64,000 bases of DNA from Harmothoe impar. Its lineage: Eukaryota > Annelida > Polychaeta > Phyllodocida > Polynoidae. Under the pieces are notes generated by a model. It searched no databases. It worked only from the letters and a program-made list of their open reading frames with translations, and was not told the DNA's origin. Position numbers and translations under genes: made by a program. The stretch lies in assembly GCA_947462335.1 (NCBI GenBank), contig OX381717.1, positions 18,405,166 through 18,469,165 on the forward strand, in the 5' to 3' direction. Below, piece by piece: positions 41,101 to 51,418 of the stretch. The stretch's first letter is position 1. The number at the start of each line of letters is the position of its first letter.

Positions 41101-44100
41101 ACACAGTCCTGTGTCGACAGAATATTTGTTGTTTACGAAGAAGAACCCTTTAAGGACAACATGATGAACATAGGCACAAGTCACCTACAGTATCTTAGGT
41201 TTAACCGTTATTAACCCTTTAAGGACAGCATGATACGCACAGGCACAGGTACCTACAGTATTATAGGTTTAACGATTATTAACCCTTTATGGACAGCAAG
41301 ATGCGCATCGACTGACGCATTTCCTCTATATGACACAGGTACCTACAGTATTATAGGTTTAACAGTTATTAACCCTTTAAGGACAGCATGATACGCACAG
41401 GCACAGGTACCTACAGGGTGATGGGGAGGGAGGTTTGTATTAACCCTTTAAGGACAGCATGATCTCCATACGGCACAAGTCACCTACAGTATTATAGGTT
41501 TAACCGTTATTAACCCTTTAAGGACAACATGATGCACACAGGCACAAGTTACTTTAAACTCATGGAAACCTACCCGGTCTACATACTTTTGGCGAAGACC
41601 ACTTATGTCATTAGAATTAAATTATCTTTTTGAAATTTCTTTTTCAAACTTTTTCGGCTTAGTAATACGGCTATGGATAGTATCCTTATGGTTGTTTTTA
41701 TCTTTAGGTATAATGTATCTTGAAGGATGTTATATTGGTTCTAACTGTTTTTAGTTTTATTGTCATGATCATGAGCAGCCCTCACAATTGATCTATTTAG
41801 AGTGGGAAGGTTTAATATTTATCAACCCTTTACAGTGTTGCCACTGGTTCTACACCATGATGAGGGGCCGAATATTGACTATAATTGACATAACTCTATG
41901 GGATTTAGGAATGACCCGGCCCCAGGGAAAAATTTTGGAAAAATTCCCAGCCCCATGGCTAAAAATAAAATTTTCTGGCCGGCCTTAATAGGTTAGCTGA
42001 CTTATAATGCAAAAAAAGACAAAACTGACTTTTAACTGACGGGTGCCTTACCTATCGTAGCAGTCTCCCTTCTTGCCGATGGGGATGTCAAAGTCCACCT
42101 TGTCGTAGGCGTCGTATGGCTGGGACTTACGCAGATCCCACTTGATGCCGGAACCACGCAGCATCACTCCACTGTAATAAATATACATGATTATTAGAAA
42201 AAAAATTGAACTTTTTTTTTTTTTCAAAATTTGTACAAAAATGATTACCGGTAAGCTAAATGAAATGCTTGAGGTTAAAGAGTAGGTATCGAAGGCAAGG
42301 TTGAAACATGTATTACTGTTATAGGCTTATCGGATATGTCAAAGTTGGGGGTATGGTTAGTACATGAGTTAGGCTTGTACGTGAGGTTTTATGGTACCAA
42401 CAAGTCACAATGCCCTCACCTAAAGCCGTAGTCGATGGCTTCCTCGGCGCTGATGACGCCGATGTCGACGGTGCGCTCCTTCCAGATCCGGTTCGGGGTC
42501 AGGAGGTCGTCCACCTCGTCTATACGCTGACCAAACTTGGAGATGAAGTCATACAGGTCGTCCATCAGGCCGAGCGGCAGGTCCTGAAACATAGGAGTAC
42601 AGTGATTTTTTGATTTTTTTTCGATGTAATATTTATTCTGGAGGTATCAGGCTGGGCTCCTGCTGAGAAAAAAGGTGGTGCCCATATACTCCTGGCTCCA
42701 GGGGGCCTTTTTTGGAGAAAAGCCTACAGGCAGTTGGCATGCACTAGGTAGTTATAAGCTAATATAGTAAAGTATAATAAGTAGATACACAGTTCTATGT
42801 TAAGATGTGATTCGCAGCAAATAGGAGATCACTATGATAGTGTGACAGAATAATAAGATATGAGGGTAGGTAAAGATGTCATAGGTGTTGGGATATTGTA
42901 CACAATATGAATACATTATCTTAACTACTTTCTTAAGGAGGCTAGGAATTTCTTCCTATTAGTTTTAAAGTCTTTGAGTGTAGGTATACACCTATCATTT
43001 ACCCCTCGGTCGATCCAGCATGTGGAGCACTTATAATTTACACTTCTCTTGAAGGCCTGAATTGATTGATTGGCTTGTTTAACGTCCAAGTGTACTGTGA
43101 CGCCTGGGACATATCTCAAGTTAGCAAGGAGTCAGCCACAAATAGTGGTAGTCTGCCTCACAGTAGTATGACAGATATTTATATGCTGCTTGCCCAATAC
43201 AACAGTGACCACATCTATGGATGATCGAAATGAATGACCGAATCTATGAGGTGAGGGAGAAAACCGCTACCGGGGCATGTCCCTTCCTCTTTTCAAAGGA
43301 TAGCAAGTGTTCTTTTATTTGCCTGGTCCACAGACCTGGGCTAGTACCATAGTAGGCAGGGCCAAACAAACCACGCCCTTTGATATCTCAGACGTAGTTC
43401 ACTTGTACAGTTCCTCATATCAGTCCTCCTCATAATGACATTTCACTGTATAGCACTCACCTCCATTCTAATACTTACCATAGGATTTGATTTATTTTCA
43501 GGTTTTTAGGGCGAGATAATATTTTTAGTTTTCGTTAGGGGCCTTCCATACAGTATGTACGTACAAAGGGGATGGGAGGGTCTATTTTCTGAGAGATATT
43601 GCGTACATGAACCCTTTATTTTAATGTGTAAAGAGCTTCGGGGGGGGGGGGGCTGGAGAAAATGTGCGTAAATACTTTATGGAAGGCTCCTTATAAAATG
43701 CAAAAGAGCTGTACTTTATTTAAGGCTGTTACTCCTTGAGGAGGGTGCTAATTTCCCTTTTCACTGTTTGCTTTCATCTCTTGTGTTTATGTCACTACTT
43801 TCATGCCTATTAACAAAGTGGATGTTTTAGGTAAGACACTGAAAAAAGTTGGTTCAACAGTCCAACAGAAATTTGTTTTGATTTAATTTTCTTTGCCATT
43901 TTGTTTCAGGTATACAGATAAATCTTAAATGTTTAGGAAATATTAGAGTTTTGTGTCTGCTTTATTTTTCTATGTGGGGTGCATATAATACTTAGTATGT
44001 AGGTCTTCTACTCACCCTGTCCACACCACCAGGACGTACGTACGCAGCGTGCATACGGGCTCCGGACACACGCTCATAGAACTCACATAGCTGCAAGACA

Positions 44101-47100
44101 CAAAGAGAAAATATGAAGATTTTTTTTCACAATTCCTCAAAAAGAAATCATTGATTAATACATTACTCGAAAAAGTAACTTGCAGCCTTCTGCGAGAATT
44201 GCTACCAGACTCTCGCTAGTCAACAATTCATGTTTTTATCAAGTTTTCAAGTTCCAATATGTTTATTTGGTCTAGACAAAAATACTGTCATCCGTATCGG
44301 TTGATCTTCTTACATCACTTGTCTAAAAGGGCGTCTTTGTGTGTCTTTATTCCGAATATACCCGGGTTATTAATAATGCAAAATAGAAATTCCAGAAAAA
44401 AATGTAGGAATTCCCACAAAAGAAGTTTTAAATGTAGGAATTCCCACAAAAGTAGTTTTAAACCATCCTTCTTGTGGCGTCAATACTTAATTTTCAGTAT
44501 TTACTGCATGATAATTGATGGAAAATGTCATACAAAATCGTATTGAAAATGAATCATGGGGACTCAGGCCTGAGTCAGTAGCATGTGTACACACAATTTT
44601 TCAGTTACTGTTTTAACTGATATTTAACTTACACGTTTCATACCACAAATGCCACATTCCGTAAATTTTGCTGATTTAAAAAAAACAACTGACTTTTAAA
44701 GAAAATGAAACTAAACCAACTTTATAATGATGGGTGGGAACCCCGATAGACTAGCGAAAATGCAATAGATAACCAGATTGTATCTTGTTGGTTTTACCTT
44801 CTCGCGTTCCTCAAACATCCAGAAGAAGGGTGTCATGGCACCGATGTCCAGAGCGTGGGTGGTGATGCCCATGATGTGGTTCAGGAGACGCGTCACCTCC
44901 CCGAACAGAGCTACAAGGCAGCACAGTAAGGATCCATTAAAAAGATGGTACTTTGTAAAGATTGTAAAGCAATATTTGAAGAAATTCATCAATCTTACCA
45001 TAGCTTATGAGATATACTGTATATGCCGTTGTAATTGGTGTCTGTTTAACTACCGGGCCTTTTCCCAATCAAAGTATTTAAGTTTTTCCAATCAATGAGG
45101 AGCACAATTGTGCTTATTTCTAGTCCCTCTCAAATAGGCGTATGGACACTAATTATGTTGAATACTGTAAATCACAAGTTCCAGAGATTAAGACCCCCCC
45201 CCCCCAATTAACATTAAAAGTTTCTTATTGGATCTGTATTCTGCACAACTCACAGGGGTAAACCTTTAGGGGGTGGTCATTTTTTAACAACGGGGATTGG
45301 CAGATTTGGGTGGGAGGGGTGGGGGAACCAAATTAATTTGGACCCCTTGCCGGGGGGGGGGGGGGGAACCAAAAATTTGCACCTCTTTTCAGCGAAAAAA
45401 AACGCGCATTACTATAGCTCAAAGGGGTCGGCAGTGCTCAATTTCCAGTTGCCTGAGGGGGGAAACAAAAAAATGTCGACCCCTCCCGTGAGGGGAGGAA
45501 CCAAAAAAACATTTCGACCCGCTCGTGCGAAAATCCACCGACCCCCCCCTGTTGTTAAAAAATGACCAGTCCCTTAGAATAGTCTCTCCCTCGATCTGTA
45601 CAAATCAGTGGTGATCTATAAGCCTTTGAAAACCCCGGAAAACCAGCAAAATCCGGAAGAATCCCATGCCAAACTAACAGCCTCTATATGGTATAAAACA
45701 CCACATACTGCGGATCCACTTGGCGCGCTCGGGGATGTCGATGTTGAGGAGTTTCTCGACGGCGAGTGAGTAGGCCTGCTCGTTACACATCATGGAGCAG
45801 TAGTCGAGGCGGTCGAAGTAGGGCAGGGCCTGGAGGTAGGTCTTGTACTCAATGAGCTTCTCTGTACCGCGGTGTAGCAGGCCGATGTGCGGGTCTGCAC
45901 GCACCACCGTCTGCAACAGAATTAATGTGTGTGAGTGAGGGAGGTTGTGCACTCTATGAGACCTAATTTTGTTTTTTAAAGTTGTGTTCCGGTATCCCGA
46001 CCGACCTTACGTATTGGGGCCCGACCCGACATTTTCAAAGAATTTTTTTAATTTTTGAGGATTTTTTGGGCGATTTTACTACAAAATCACTCTTTTTGAC
46101 AAAAAAAATTGCTTAAACAAAAAATCGACCTACCAACCCTATTTAATTTTGGCTATGTTACCGGAACACAACAATTTTTTATTTCATTTTTTTTTTATTC
46201 AAGATACAAAAATAGCCTAAATTTTCATTTCAATACCCTCACTAACCCTTTGCTTATTCAAGACCTGCGCTTATTTAAGATCCTTGCACTTACACCATTC
46301 AAGCCACTACGGTAGAAAGTTTAAACATAAAACTTGCTGTGCCTCACCTCTCCGTCCAGTGTGAGGACCAGACGCAGCACGCCGTGAGCGGCCGGGTGCT
46401 GGGGGCCAAAGTTCAACGTGATGTTCTGCACGTTCTTCTCAATCACCTCCGACCGCTCTGCAAAACAAGTATTTTTTCGATTAAATAAACAAATGCGGTG
46501 TTCGTTTAAAAGTTCTAAGCTTCTGCTTGTTTTTGGGCAACACAAGAATGAGAAGTGGAAATACATAGGCAGCGTTTGGTATGATACTTTGCAGATGGCC
46601 AACTTCTAGCTTAAACACATTCAAACATTAAAAAAATCAAAAAAAAATCAAAAAAATCCGACCTACCTACCCTAAATTTTAGGACCATGTTGCCTGAAAC
46701 ACACCTTTTTTTTTGCCTTATGGGAGTGTATCAGCCCCATAAGCTATTTAAAGAGTCAGTACTGTACTGAGTACATTGTATCATGTGCAAATTGCCAGTG
46801 CTACATTCGTGCATCAGATAGTATAATACCGGATATAGGTAAATCCGTCTGTGAATGGCTACGTACGGTTGGCCGGGGGCAGCTTCCAGGAGGAGGTCTC
46901 CTCATCGGGGTACATCACCGGGTGCTTGTACTTCTCGAAAAACTCGGCATCTGGCATCCATACTGACCCGTGCCTGTCACAAGGAAAAACATAATTTGTA
47001 AATAGGGGGCTTTTGTCATCTGCACAAACTTGACAAAGGGAAAATCAGGGCTCGACAAATCGTTCACAGATACCAAAATATGTTGTGCCCGGTTTATAGA

Positions 47101-50100
47101 ATTTGTGCCCAACTGAGCCATGAAAATTTAGAAATATATTTTCTCTTTAATTAGGATGATATTTTAGGATCTCATATTGAGGTATTGACTTCCCGATTTA
47201 GAATCCTGATACTGCAAGCTTTCCAACAATGTATAACACTATATTAATTGCCTGGTAGTTTTGCTCATGGAAATATGGTCTAAAATTTGCTCAGTTTCAC
47301 TTGTGTCCACCGGGCACAACTGTCAAATATTTCTGTGTCCAATGGAATTTTTCTGTGTCATGGGCACTGGACACAGCGATTTGTCGAGCCCTGGAAAATA
47401 CAGCCACTATGACCTGCGCCTAGGGGTGGGAGGAGGCTACCTAGTCCAGGTAGCCCCCCCCCCCGGCAAAAAAAAAAGTCGACCCCCTCTTGAGCGTATT
47501 TTTCGGCCCCTTTCGACGCAGGGAGAGGCGCAATTTTTTTTGCGTGCTCTAGTTTTAGGGGGGGGGGGGGGGTAAATAAATGTGCCTCTACATGGGTACC
47601 CCCATTTTTGACCGTGTCGCCGTGTCGATTTTTAGCAACAAACGGCCGTGTCTCGTGCCGATTTTTATGCCAGACTTTTTTTTTTTTTTAATTCAAAGTT
47701 TTATTTTATCCTGGGACAAGTTGTCAGTCTAGGGCCTATAGCCCTAGCCCCGATCTCCCCGCGTCGACCCAGTTTGGTCATGTGTGTAACAACCAGTATG
47801 TTCGTTTGGCTCTTTCAGTGTAAATGTCAGTTCCACACACCTATCAACCAAAGAGTCTATTGAACTAAGAATATAAAGCGCCAGCGCTACAGGACTAAAC
47901 AGGACATACATTTGTCAGTTTGTTACCGTACTGTTGTTAGCACCCTACCCAGGAGATCGGTTCACATATTCTTTCTTATACCCTATACCCTATTCTATCG
48001 ACCAGATTTACCATTAACAATAGTTTTGCCAGTCGTATACAGAGCTGTCTACTCTTAATTCCTTTGAACAGTGGAAACTCCATTAACAATAGAGTTCCTA
48101 CTCATCTAGTACCCTGATGTCAGTACCCTGATACAGAAGATGTGATTGATCGTTCCTCCACGTTTCGTAGAAATATTTCACTAATTTACTCAGGATTTGT
48201 TTTTTGAACGCTTTTTTGTCCAGCGTCCACCGGACGTCTGGTTGAAGACAGTTCCACCTTGCGAACGCTTGGTAAGTGGGGTTATGGAGCAGGAAGTTTT
48301 GTTTAGGGTGTTTTTGTCTAATAACCGGGGCACCTGTGGCTCTAGTACCTGTACACGGGAGGATGTCTAGATTGCCTGTATACAGCAACCTGTGGCATGT
48401 CGTGTTTTGTAGGTAAATCCTACGTAGCTCCAGTGGTAGCAATTTTGCTCTGGCATGTAGATCCTTCACATGAGCTTCCTGGGGATTTCTTATACTGAAG
48501 CATAGTCTCAACGCGTTATTCTGCAGCACCTGTAGGTGCCCGTTGTGTGCCATTGTTATTCTAGTAAGGAACACAGATCCGTAGTCCATATAAGGTAATA
48601 GCATAGTCTTGTATATCAGCACCGCCGTCCCCACGTCTACAAATGGTCTTATGTATTTGAACATCCACGTCTTATAGTCTACCGCCTGCGCCATTTTACT
48701 ATACTGCGCTTCATATGACAGATTACTGTCTATCACGATACCAAGGTATGTATATGTGTCTGTGCTGTGGAGTAGCGTGTTCCTCAACCGGATTTGTAGC
48801 TCCTCTTGTTCTAGTGTACGGGATATTAGCATTGTTTTTGACTTGGCCGGGTTTATTGTCAGCTTTTTCGCATTACACCATTTCTCTAACGTCTCAATGT
48901 CTTTCTGCATTACTCGGTTTATTTCTATGACATCTCCTGCGCTGTACACTAGCATGGTGTCGTCTGCATACAGCCTGATTTTGGATGTCACTGGTAGGTT
49001 CGGGATATTGTTCACGTACATTATAAACAGCAGTGGCCCCAAGATAGATCCTTGGGGCACTCCATACGTTACCTCTTCCCATCCTGACAAGACATTGTTG
49101 CAGATCGTCCTTTGTCTCCGCCCTGTCAGGTAGCTCTCAAACCAGTCCTGGGCGATTCTGGTTACCCCCAGTTCAGGTAGTCTCTCTAGCAGCTGCTTAT
49201 GATCTAATGTGTCGAACGCCTTCGAGAAGTCTAGGTATATGACCCCTGTGTGTTGCCCCTTAACTTGTGCCTCGTAAGCTTCCGTATTCACCAGAAACAC
49301 TGCGTCGCGTGTACAATGGTTTTCTCTGAAGCCCGACTGCGCTTTATGCAATAGTCCATTCTCCTCCATATAGGCATACAGTTGTGTATGGACTAGCCTC
49401 TCCACAACCTTGCCCGGGACCGGCAGGAGTGAGATGGGCCTTAGCTCCGACGGTGAGGTCGGGGCTGTCACCTTTGGGGCTGGCACCACCTTAGCCGTCT
49501 TCCACCTGCTTGGGAACTCCCCTTCTGCCAGTGAGTTGTTTACTATGGCTGTAAATTCTGCTAGCAGTATGAGTAGGCTGTCTCTGAGCAGTCTGGCTGA
49601 TATAGTTTCTATTCCAGATGACTTTGTGATATCGATTTTCTTTATCTCTTTCCATACTTGGTTCTGAGTTACTGCTTTTATCCTGAATCTCGTCTCTACC
49701 TGCGGTACATTTATTGGCCTCGGCTCCTCCCTCTCCGTTGGGAGCTTACTCGCCAGGTTCGCTCCAATGTTGGCAAAATACTCGTTAATGACTGTAGAGA
49801 CCTCTTCTGTTGGTATTGGTTCATCATCCGCTAGAAGGTGGATTGGCTGTCTTTTCTTCTTTTTGGCTGGCAATAACTTCTGTAGACTCTCCCAAAACTT
49901 TTTTGGGTCTTTCTTGTGTGCTCTCAGCTTCTCCCCTATGTATACCCCTTTCGCTCTTCTAACCAGCGTGTTCGTCAGCGTTCGCAGCGCCTTTGGTCGT
50001 CTAGCTGTAATCGGGTCACCCGTTCTCTTTGCTCTCTTGAACGTCTCATCTCGTCTCTCATTAGCTCCAATAACTCATTACTCAGCCATTCTGGCTTTTC

Positions 50101-51150
50101 CTCCCTGTCCGTCGATTTTTAGAAGGGCTGTGTTGCCTGTGTCGAATTTCACCCATGGGCCATATAGAGGCACAAACCCATACACCTGTGTTACTATACA
50201 AAATATACCAAGACACCACCCCCCTCCCAGGGAAAAGCATTCTCACACCTACTGCAGGTGTGAGAATGCTGCTTGGACTTGGTTTGAGTGCCTACCAGCA
50301 TACAGCATTCCATATCTTACCCACTGTTGTACATTACCTACACTATGTCCGTCGATTTTTATGTATAGGTTTTATGTGTCTGTCGATTTTTATTTCAAAG
50401 TATTTTGTGTCCGTCGATTTTTAAAACCCCCGTGTCGCGCGTGTCGATTTAAAAAAAAAAACGTGTCGCCATGTCACACGTGTCGATTTTTACCCATGTA
50501 GAGGCACATAAATGTCATGCTCCTGCGTGAGATTTCATGACCCTCCCCCCTCTGAGGCTCTGTAATTACTGCAATAGACCTAGTTATAGATCTAATACTA
50601 TTAAATAGTAATAGGTAATAGCCAGTACAATGTATGTATCACGAGCTTGGACCAACATTTAATTTAGATTAGGCAAGAGTCGATTAAATTGTAGATTTAA
50701 TATTCTGTCTTGTGCCACCTAAATTTGAGGTGTCTGCTTGTTGACGTGACCTTGCTCCAATCTGTCAGCACATAGCCATGTCATTATACCCAATATAATC
50801 TGCAAACCAACCCGAATCACTTATAACCGTTCAATTTCTATTAAAATAGGGGGTTTTAGCTGTCAACATTGGAGTTTTGTTAGACCGTCAGAACTGCAAC
50901 ATTTGACAGCAGTTCAGTTTGTTGTGGACAGTGCAGTGCTCGTGTTTCGTAACCGACCCGGTGACTGTTTTTGTCATTGTCATGCAGCTAAATGCGTTGC
51001 TAATGGGGAAATTCCTGGTAATAAGAAGAAAGGTTATATTACAGACCTATTGCATGAGACGGCTCCAAGATGATGTCCAATTGGATTCTTCAGAATTGGC
51101 AAAATCTTGGCCGGAACCCGGCCGAGACATTTTGCCAACATCGACGCCAT
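38083..51150 (-). CDS. NDUFS2: NADH:ubiquinone oxidoreductase core subunit S2 (49 kDa), complete
   Basis: Twelve coding exons splice in phase into 466 aa, close to the human length. Exons: 51047-51150, 46867-46973, 46348-46457, 45709-45910, 44798-44910, 44016-44090, 42420-42583, 42052-42171, 40787-40916, 39823-39918, 39225-39366, 38083-38120. The protein is a core subunit of the matrix arm of mitochondrial complex I, forming part of the quinone site. Exon 1 is a basic targeting presequence ([20 protein letters not shown]). Conserved blocks are [20 protein letters not shown] (with the quinone-pocket His), [78 protein letters not shown] and APGFAHLAG. It ends [10 protein letters not shown]. It shares a 215-bp promoter region with RBM42, and its introns contain exon-edge duplications. 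Confidence 0.97.
38187..38460. repeat. Dispersed hairpin repeat in NDUFS2 intron 11
   Basis: Starts TAACCCTTTAAGGACAGCATGA, contains several GCATCATG phrases and a CCAGAGCTGCATTC half-core. A separate half-core lies at about 38620-38670. Confidence 0.7.
39225..39366 (-). CDS. NDUFS2: NDUFS2 exon 11
   Basis: [30 protein letters not shown] … ADVVAIIG. Confidence 0.97.
39630..39805. repeat. Dispersed hairpin repeat in NDUFS2 intron 10
   Basis: GAATGCAGCCCTGGCGAGCT ACTCGCCAGGGCTGCATTC: a near-perfect palindrome at about 39702-39740, only 20-100 bp from exon 10. Confidence 0.82.
39823..39918 (-). CDS. NDUFS2: NDUFS2 exon 10
   Basis: 32 codons: [20 protein letters not shown] … TAIEAPK. The first 40 bases and acceptor are duplicated at about 39990-40040. 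Confidence 0.95.
39985..40040 (-). repeat. Duplicate of NDUFS2 exon 10 5' edge with acceptor
   Basis: On the minus strand: GCATACAG, then GAGTCTATGG(G)AGG(C)CCCTGA and on to TCAAGCTC. This copies the acceptor and about 40 nt of exon 10 with a frame-changing insertion. The copy then runs into TAACCCCC, so it cannot replace the exon. Confidence 0.88.
40081..40471. mobile_element. 390-bp MITE (AGGCCACACCAAAAAAAAAA)
   Basis: Termini AGGCCACACCAAAAAAAAAA…TGGTCAATGGATTTCGC and the inverse (…CCATTGACCAACATTTTTTT TTGGTGTGGCCCT). Internal repeats of TCAATGGATTTCGCTCGC. A half-related copy is at about 38680-38880. Confidence 0.78.
40586..40690. mobile_element. 105-bp TA-type MITE
   Basis: TACTGTAAAACTTCTCTGAT at the left and ATCAGAGAAGGGTTCACGGTA at the right; inner CGGCTTATAA twice. 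Confidence 0.7.
40787..40916 (-). CDS. NDUFS2: NDUFS2 exon 9
   Basis: [31 protein letters not shown] … RRAEMK. Its acceptor and first bases are copied repeatedly in the upstream intron (40917-41555). Confidence 0.95.
40917..41555. repeat. Tandem array of MITE end plus exon 9 acceptor in NDUFS2 intron 8
   Basis: Seven spaced copies of AACCCTTTAAGGACA (about 40944, 41154, 41213, 41281, 41371, 41441, 41510). Between them lie copies of CACAGGTACCTACAGTATTATAGG. On the minus strand CTGTAGGTACCTGTG is the acceptor and first bases of exon 9. The copy at about 41308-41350 includes roughly 40 bp of exon 9 (GACTGACGCATTTCCTC…). Confidence 0.87.
41066..41156. repeat. 90-bp imperfect inverted repeat inside the array
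   Basis: GTTCTTCGAGAAACAGACAA…CTGTCG pairs with CGACAGAATATTTGTTGTTT…GAAGAAC around a 17-nt loop. Confidence 0.75.
42052..42171 (-). CDS. NDUFS2: NDUFS2 exon 8
   Basis: [20 protein letters not shown] … GDCYDR. Confidence 0.97.
42420..42583 (-). CDS. NDUFS2: NDUFS2 exon 7
   Basis: [20 protein letters not shown] … [18 protein letters not shown]. Confidence 0.96.
43030..43320. mobile_element. Possible SINE-like dispersed repeat (TTTAACGTC)
   Basis: Contains TTGATTGATTGGCTTGTTTA ACGTCC, a phrase I associate with common interspersed repeats of molluscan genomes, though I cannot confirm this. No ends are defined. Confidence 0.3.
43538..43690. mobile_element. 153-bp Harbinger-like MITE (TTA duplication)
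   Basis: Termini GGGGCCTTCCATACAGTATG and CATAAAGTATT-type inverse ending GGCTCC, flanked by TTA on both sides. Related to 18605-20950. Confidence 0.8.
44016..44090 (-). CDS. NDUFS2: NDUFS2 exon 6
   Basis: 25 codons: [25 protein letters not shown]. Confidence 0.96.
44798..44910 (-). CDS. NDUFS2: NDUFS2 exon 5
   Basis: [20 protein letters not shown] … FWMFEEREK, phase 0 end. Confidence 0.97.
45265..45576. mobile_element. 310-bp MITE, G-run family
   Basis: TTTAGGGGGTGGTCATTTTT TAACAA at the left and TTGTTAAAAAATGACCAGTC CCTTA at the right. The interior has long G runs and GGAACCAAAAA phrases. Confidence 0.78.
45709..45910 (-). CDS. NDUFS2: NDUFS2 exon 4
   Basis: [20 protein letters not shown] … [19 protein letters not shown] … KWIR. 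Includes the conserved Tyr of the quinone site ([10 protein letters not shown]). Confidence 0.97.
45981..46172. mobile_element. MITE, CCGACCGACC family, copy 3
   Basis: GTTGTGTTCCGGTATCCCGA at the left and TATGTTACCGGAACACAAC at the right; the CCGACCGACC/GACCTACC sub-termini link it to the copies at 9909 and 18236. Confidence 0.75.
46348..46457 (-). CDS. NDUFS2: NDUFS2 exon 3
   Basis: Holds [20 protein letters not shown] and LTLDGE; includes the conserved His of the quinone-binding loop. Confidence 0.97.
46867..46973 (-). CDS. NDUFS2: NDUFS2 exon 2
   Basis: [19 protein letters not shown] … SSWKLPPAN; the start of the mature protein. Acceptor TGACAG, donor GTACGT. Confidence 0.92.
47046..47393. 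mobile_element. 348-bp hAT-like MITE in NDUFS2 intron 1
   Basis: Termini CAGGGCTCGACAAATCG…CAC and GCGATTTGTCGAGCCCTG. GAAAAT stands directly outside both ends. Internal inverted phrases TTGTGCCCGG / CCGGGCACAA. Confidence 0.82.
47676..50113 (-). mobile_element. 5'-truncated LINE (Jockey/CR1-like) nested in the TIR element
   Basis: Minus strand. Poly(A) tail at 47689-47676, RT ORF 49873-48098, and about 240 bp of upstream ORF in another frame. CGATTTTTA is present at both junctions, consistent with insertion into that motif of the host element. There is no endonuclease domain, so it is truncated. Confidence 0.85.
48098..49873 (-). CDS. LINE reverse transcriptase ORF, C-terminal part
   Basis: 591 codons. 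RT motifs in order: [87 protein letters not shown] (catalytic YADD near residue 305), [12 protein letters not shown] and [10 protein letters not shown]. The set is typical of Jockey/CR1-group non-LTR elements. Upstream, the frame is continued by [20 protein letters not shown] and, after a one-base frame change near 50030, by …[19 protein letters not shown]. The ORF shown is therefore not the natural start. The same transcriptional orientation as NDUFS2 means it is removed with intron 1. Confidence 0.92.
   Translation of the reverse strand: MPAKKKKRQPIHLLADDEPIPTEEVSTVINEYFANIGANLASKLPTEREEPRPINVPQVETRFRIKAVTQNQVWKEIKKIDITKSSGIETISARLLRDSLLILLAEFTAIVNNSLAEGEFPSRWKTAKVVPAPKVTAPTSPSELRPISLLPVPGKVVERLVHTQLYAYMEENGLLHKAQSGFRENHCTRDAVFLVNTEAYEAQVKGQHTGVIYLDFSKAFDTLDHKQLLERLPELGVTRIAQDWFESYLTGRRQRTICNNVLSGWEEVTYGVPQGSILGPLLFIMYVNNIPNLPVTSKIRLYADDTMLVYSAGDVIEINRVMQKDIETLEKWCNAKKLTINPAKSKTMLISRTLEQEELQIRLRNTLLHSTDTYTYLGIVIDSNLSYEAQYSKMAQAVDYKTWMFKYIRPFVDVGTAVLIYKTMLLPYMDYGSVFLTRITMAHNGHLQVLQNNALRLCFSIRNPQEAHVKDLHARAKLLPLELRRIYLQNTTCHRLLYTGNLDILPCTGTRATGAPVIRQKHPKQNFLLHNPTYQAFARWNCLQPDVRWTLDKKAFKKQILSKLVKYFYETWRNDQSHLLYQGTDIRVLDE
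51047..51150 (-). CDS. NDUFS2: NDUFS2 exon 1: mitochondrial presequence
   Basis: 34 codons plus two bases; start context AAAGATGGCGTCG. Arg/Lys-containing, no acidic residues: a matrix-targeting signal. Donor AATAG|GTCTGT. Confidence 0.88.
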
Positions 51151-51365
51151 CTTTGCCTCTGCCGAAGTCTCGTGTCCTTCACTCGACAACGTGAACTCCA
51201 AATTATTTTTTTTTGTCGCTCAATCAGACTTATATGAACTCTATTCTTCCTATATAGTGACTTGGGATACAGTGTCTTGAGAAAGCCAATTTATTTAAAG
51301 TATTTAAGAAAATATGAAGGTTTTCCCGGCACGGCGATCGTTCAGAACACAAACTTCCGGTCAAA
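51151..51365. promoter_or_regulatory. Bidirectional NDUFS2/RBM42 promoter
   Basis: 215 bp between the divergent start codons. ACTTCCGG (51353-51360) is an ETS/GABP-type site. Both start codons lie in YY1-like contexts: AAAATGGCG for RBM42 and AAGATGGCG for NDUFS2. No TATA box at a convincing distance. Short divergent TATA-less promoters with ETS and YY1 sites are common for housekeeping genes. Confidence 0.7.
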
Positions 51366-51418
51366 ATGGCGAACCTCACGGTGCAAAAGCTTGCCGAAAT
51401 GGAGGCGGAGATGAACCG
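51366..51418 (+). CDS. RBM42: RBM42 exon 1
   Basis: [17 protein letters not shown] plus two bases; start context TCAAAATGGCG; donor GTAATA. Confidence 0.93.

Larger units (their letters stand above)
47582..50507. mobile_element. TIR element with 6-bp duplication ATAAAT, host of a nested LINE
   Basis: Termini GTGCCTCTACATGGGTA and TACCCATGTAGAGGCAC. ATAAAT occurs at 47576-47581 and 50508-50513. The element's own sequence is dominated by GTGTCGATTTTTA phrases (about 47600-47670 and 50105-50495). A 214-bp relative is at 60019-60232. Most of the 2.9 kb is a later LINE insertion. Confidence 0.87.

Noticed and set aside
49767..50501. Plus-strand frame of 244 codons opposite the LINE
   Set aside because: Antisense shadow of the LINE 5' region and the TIR element.
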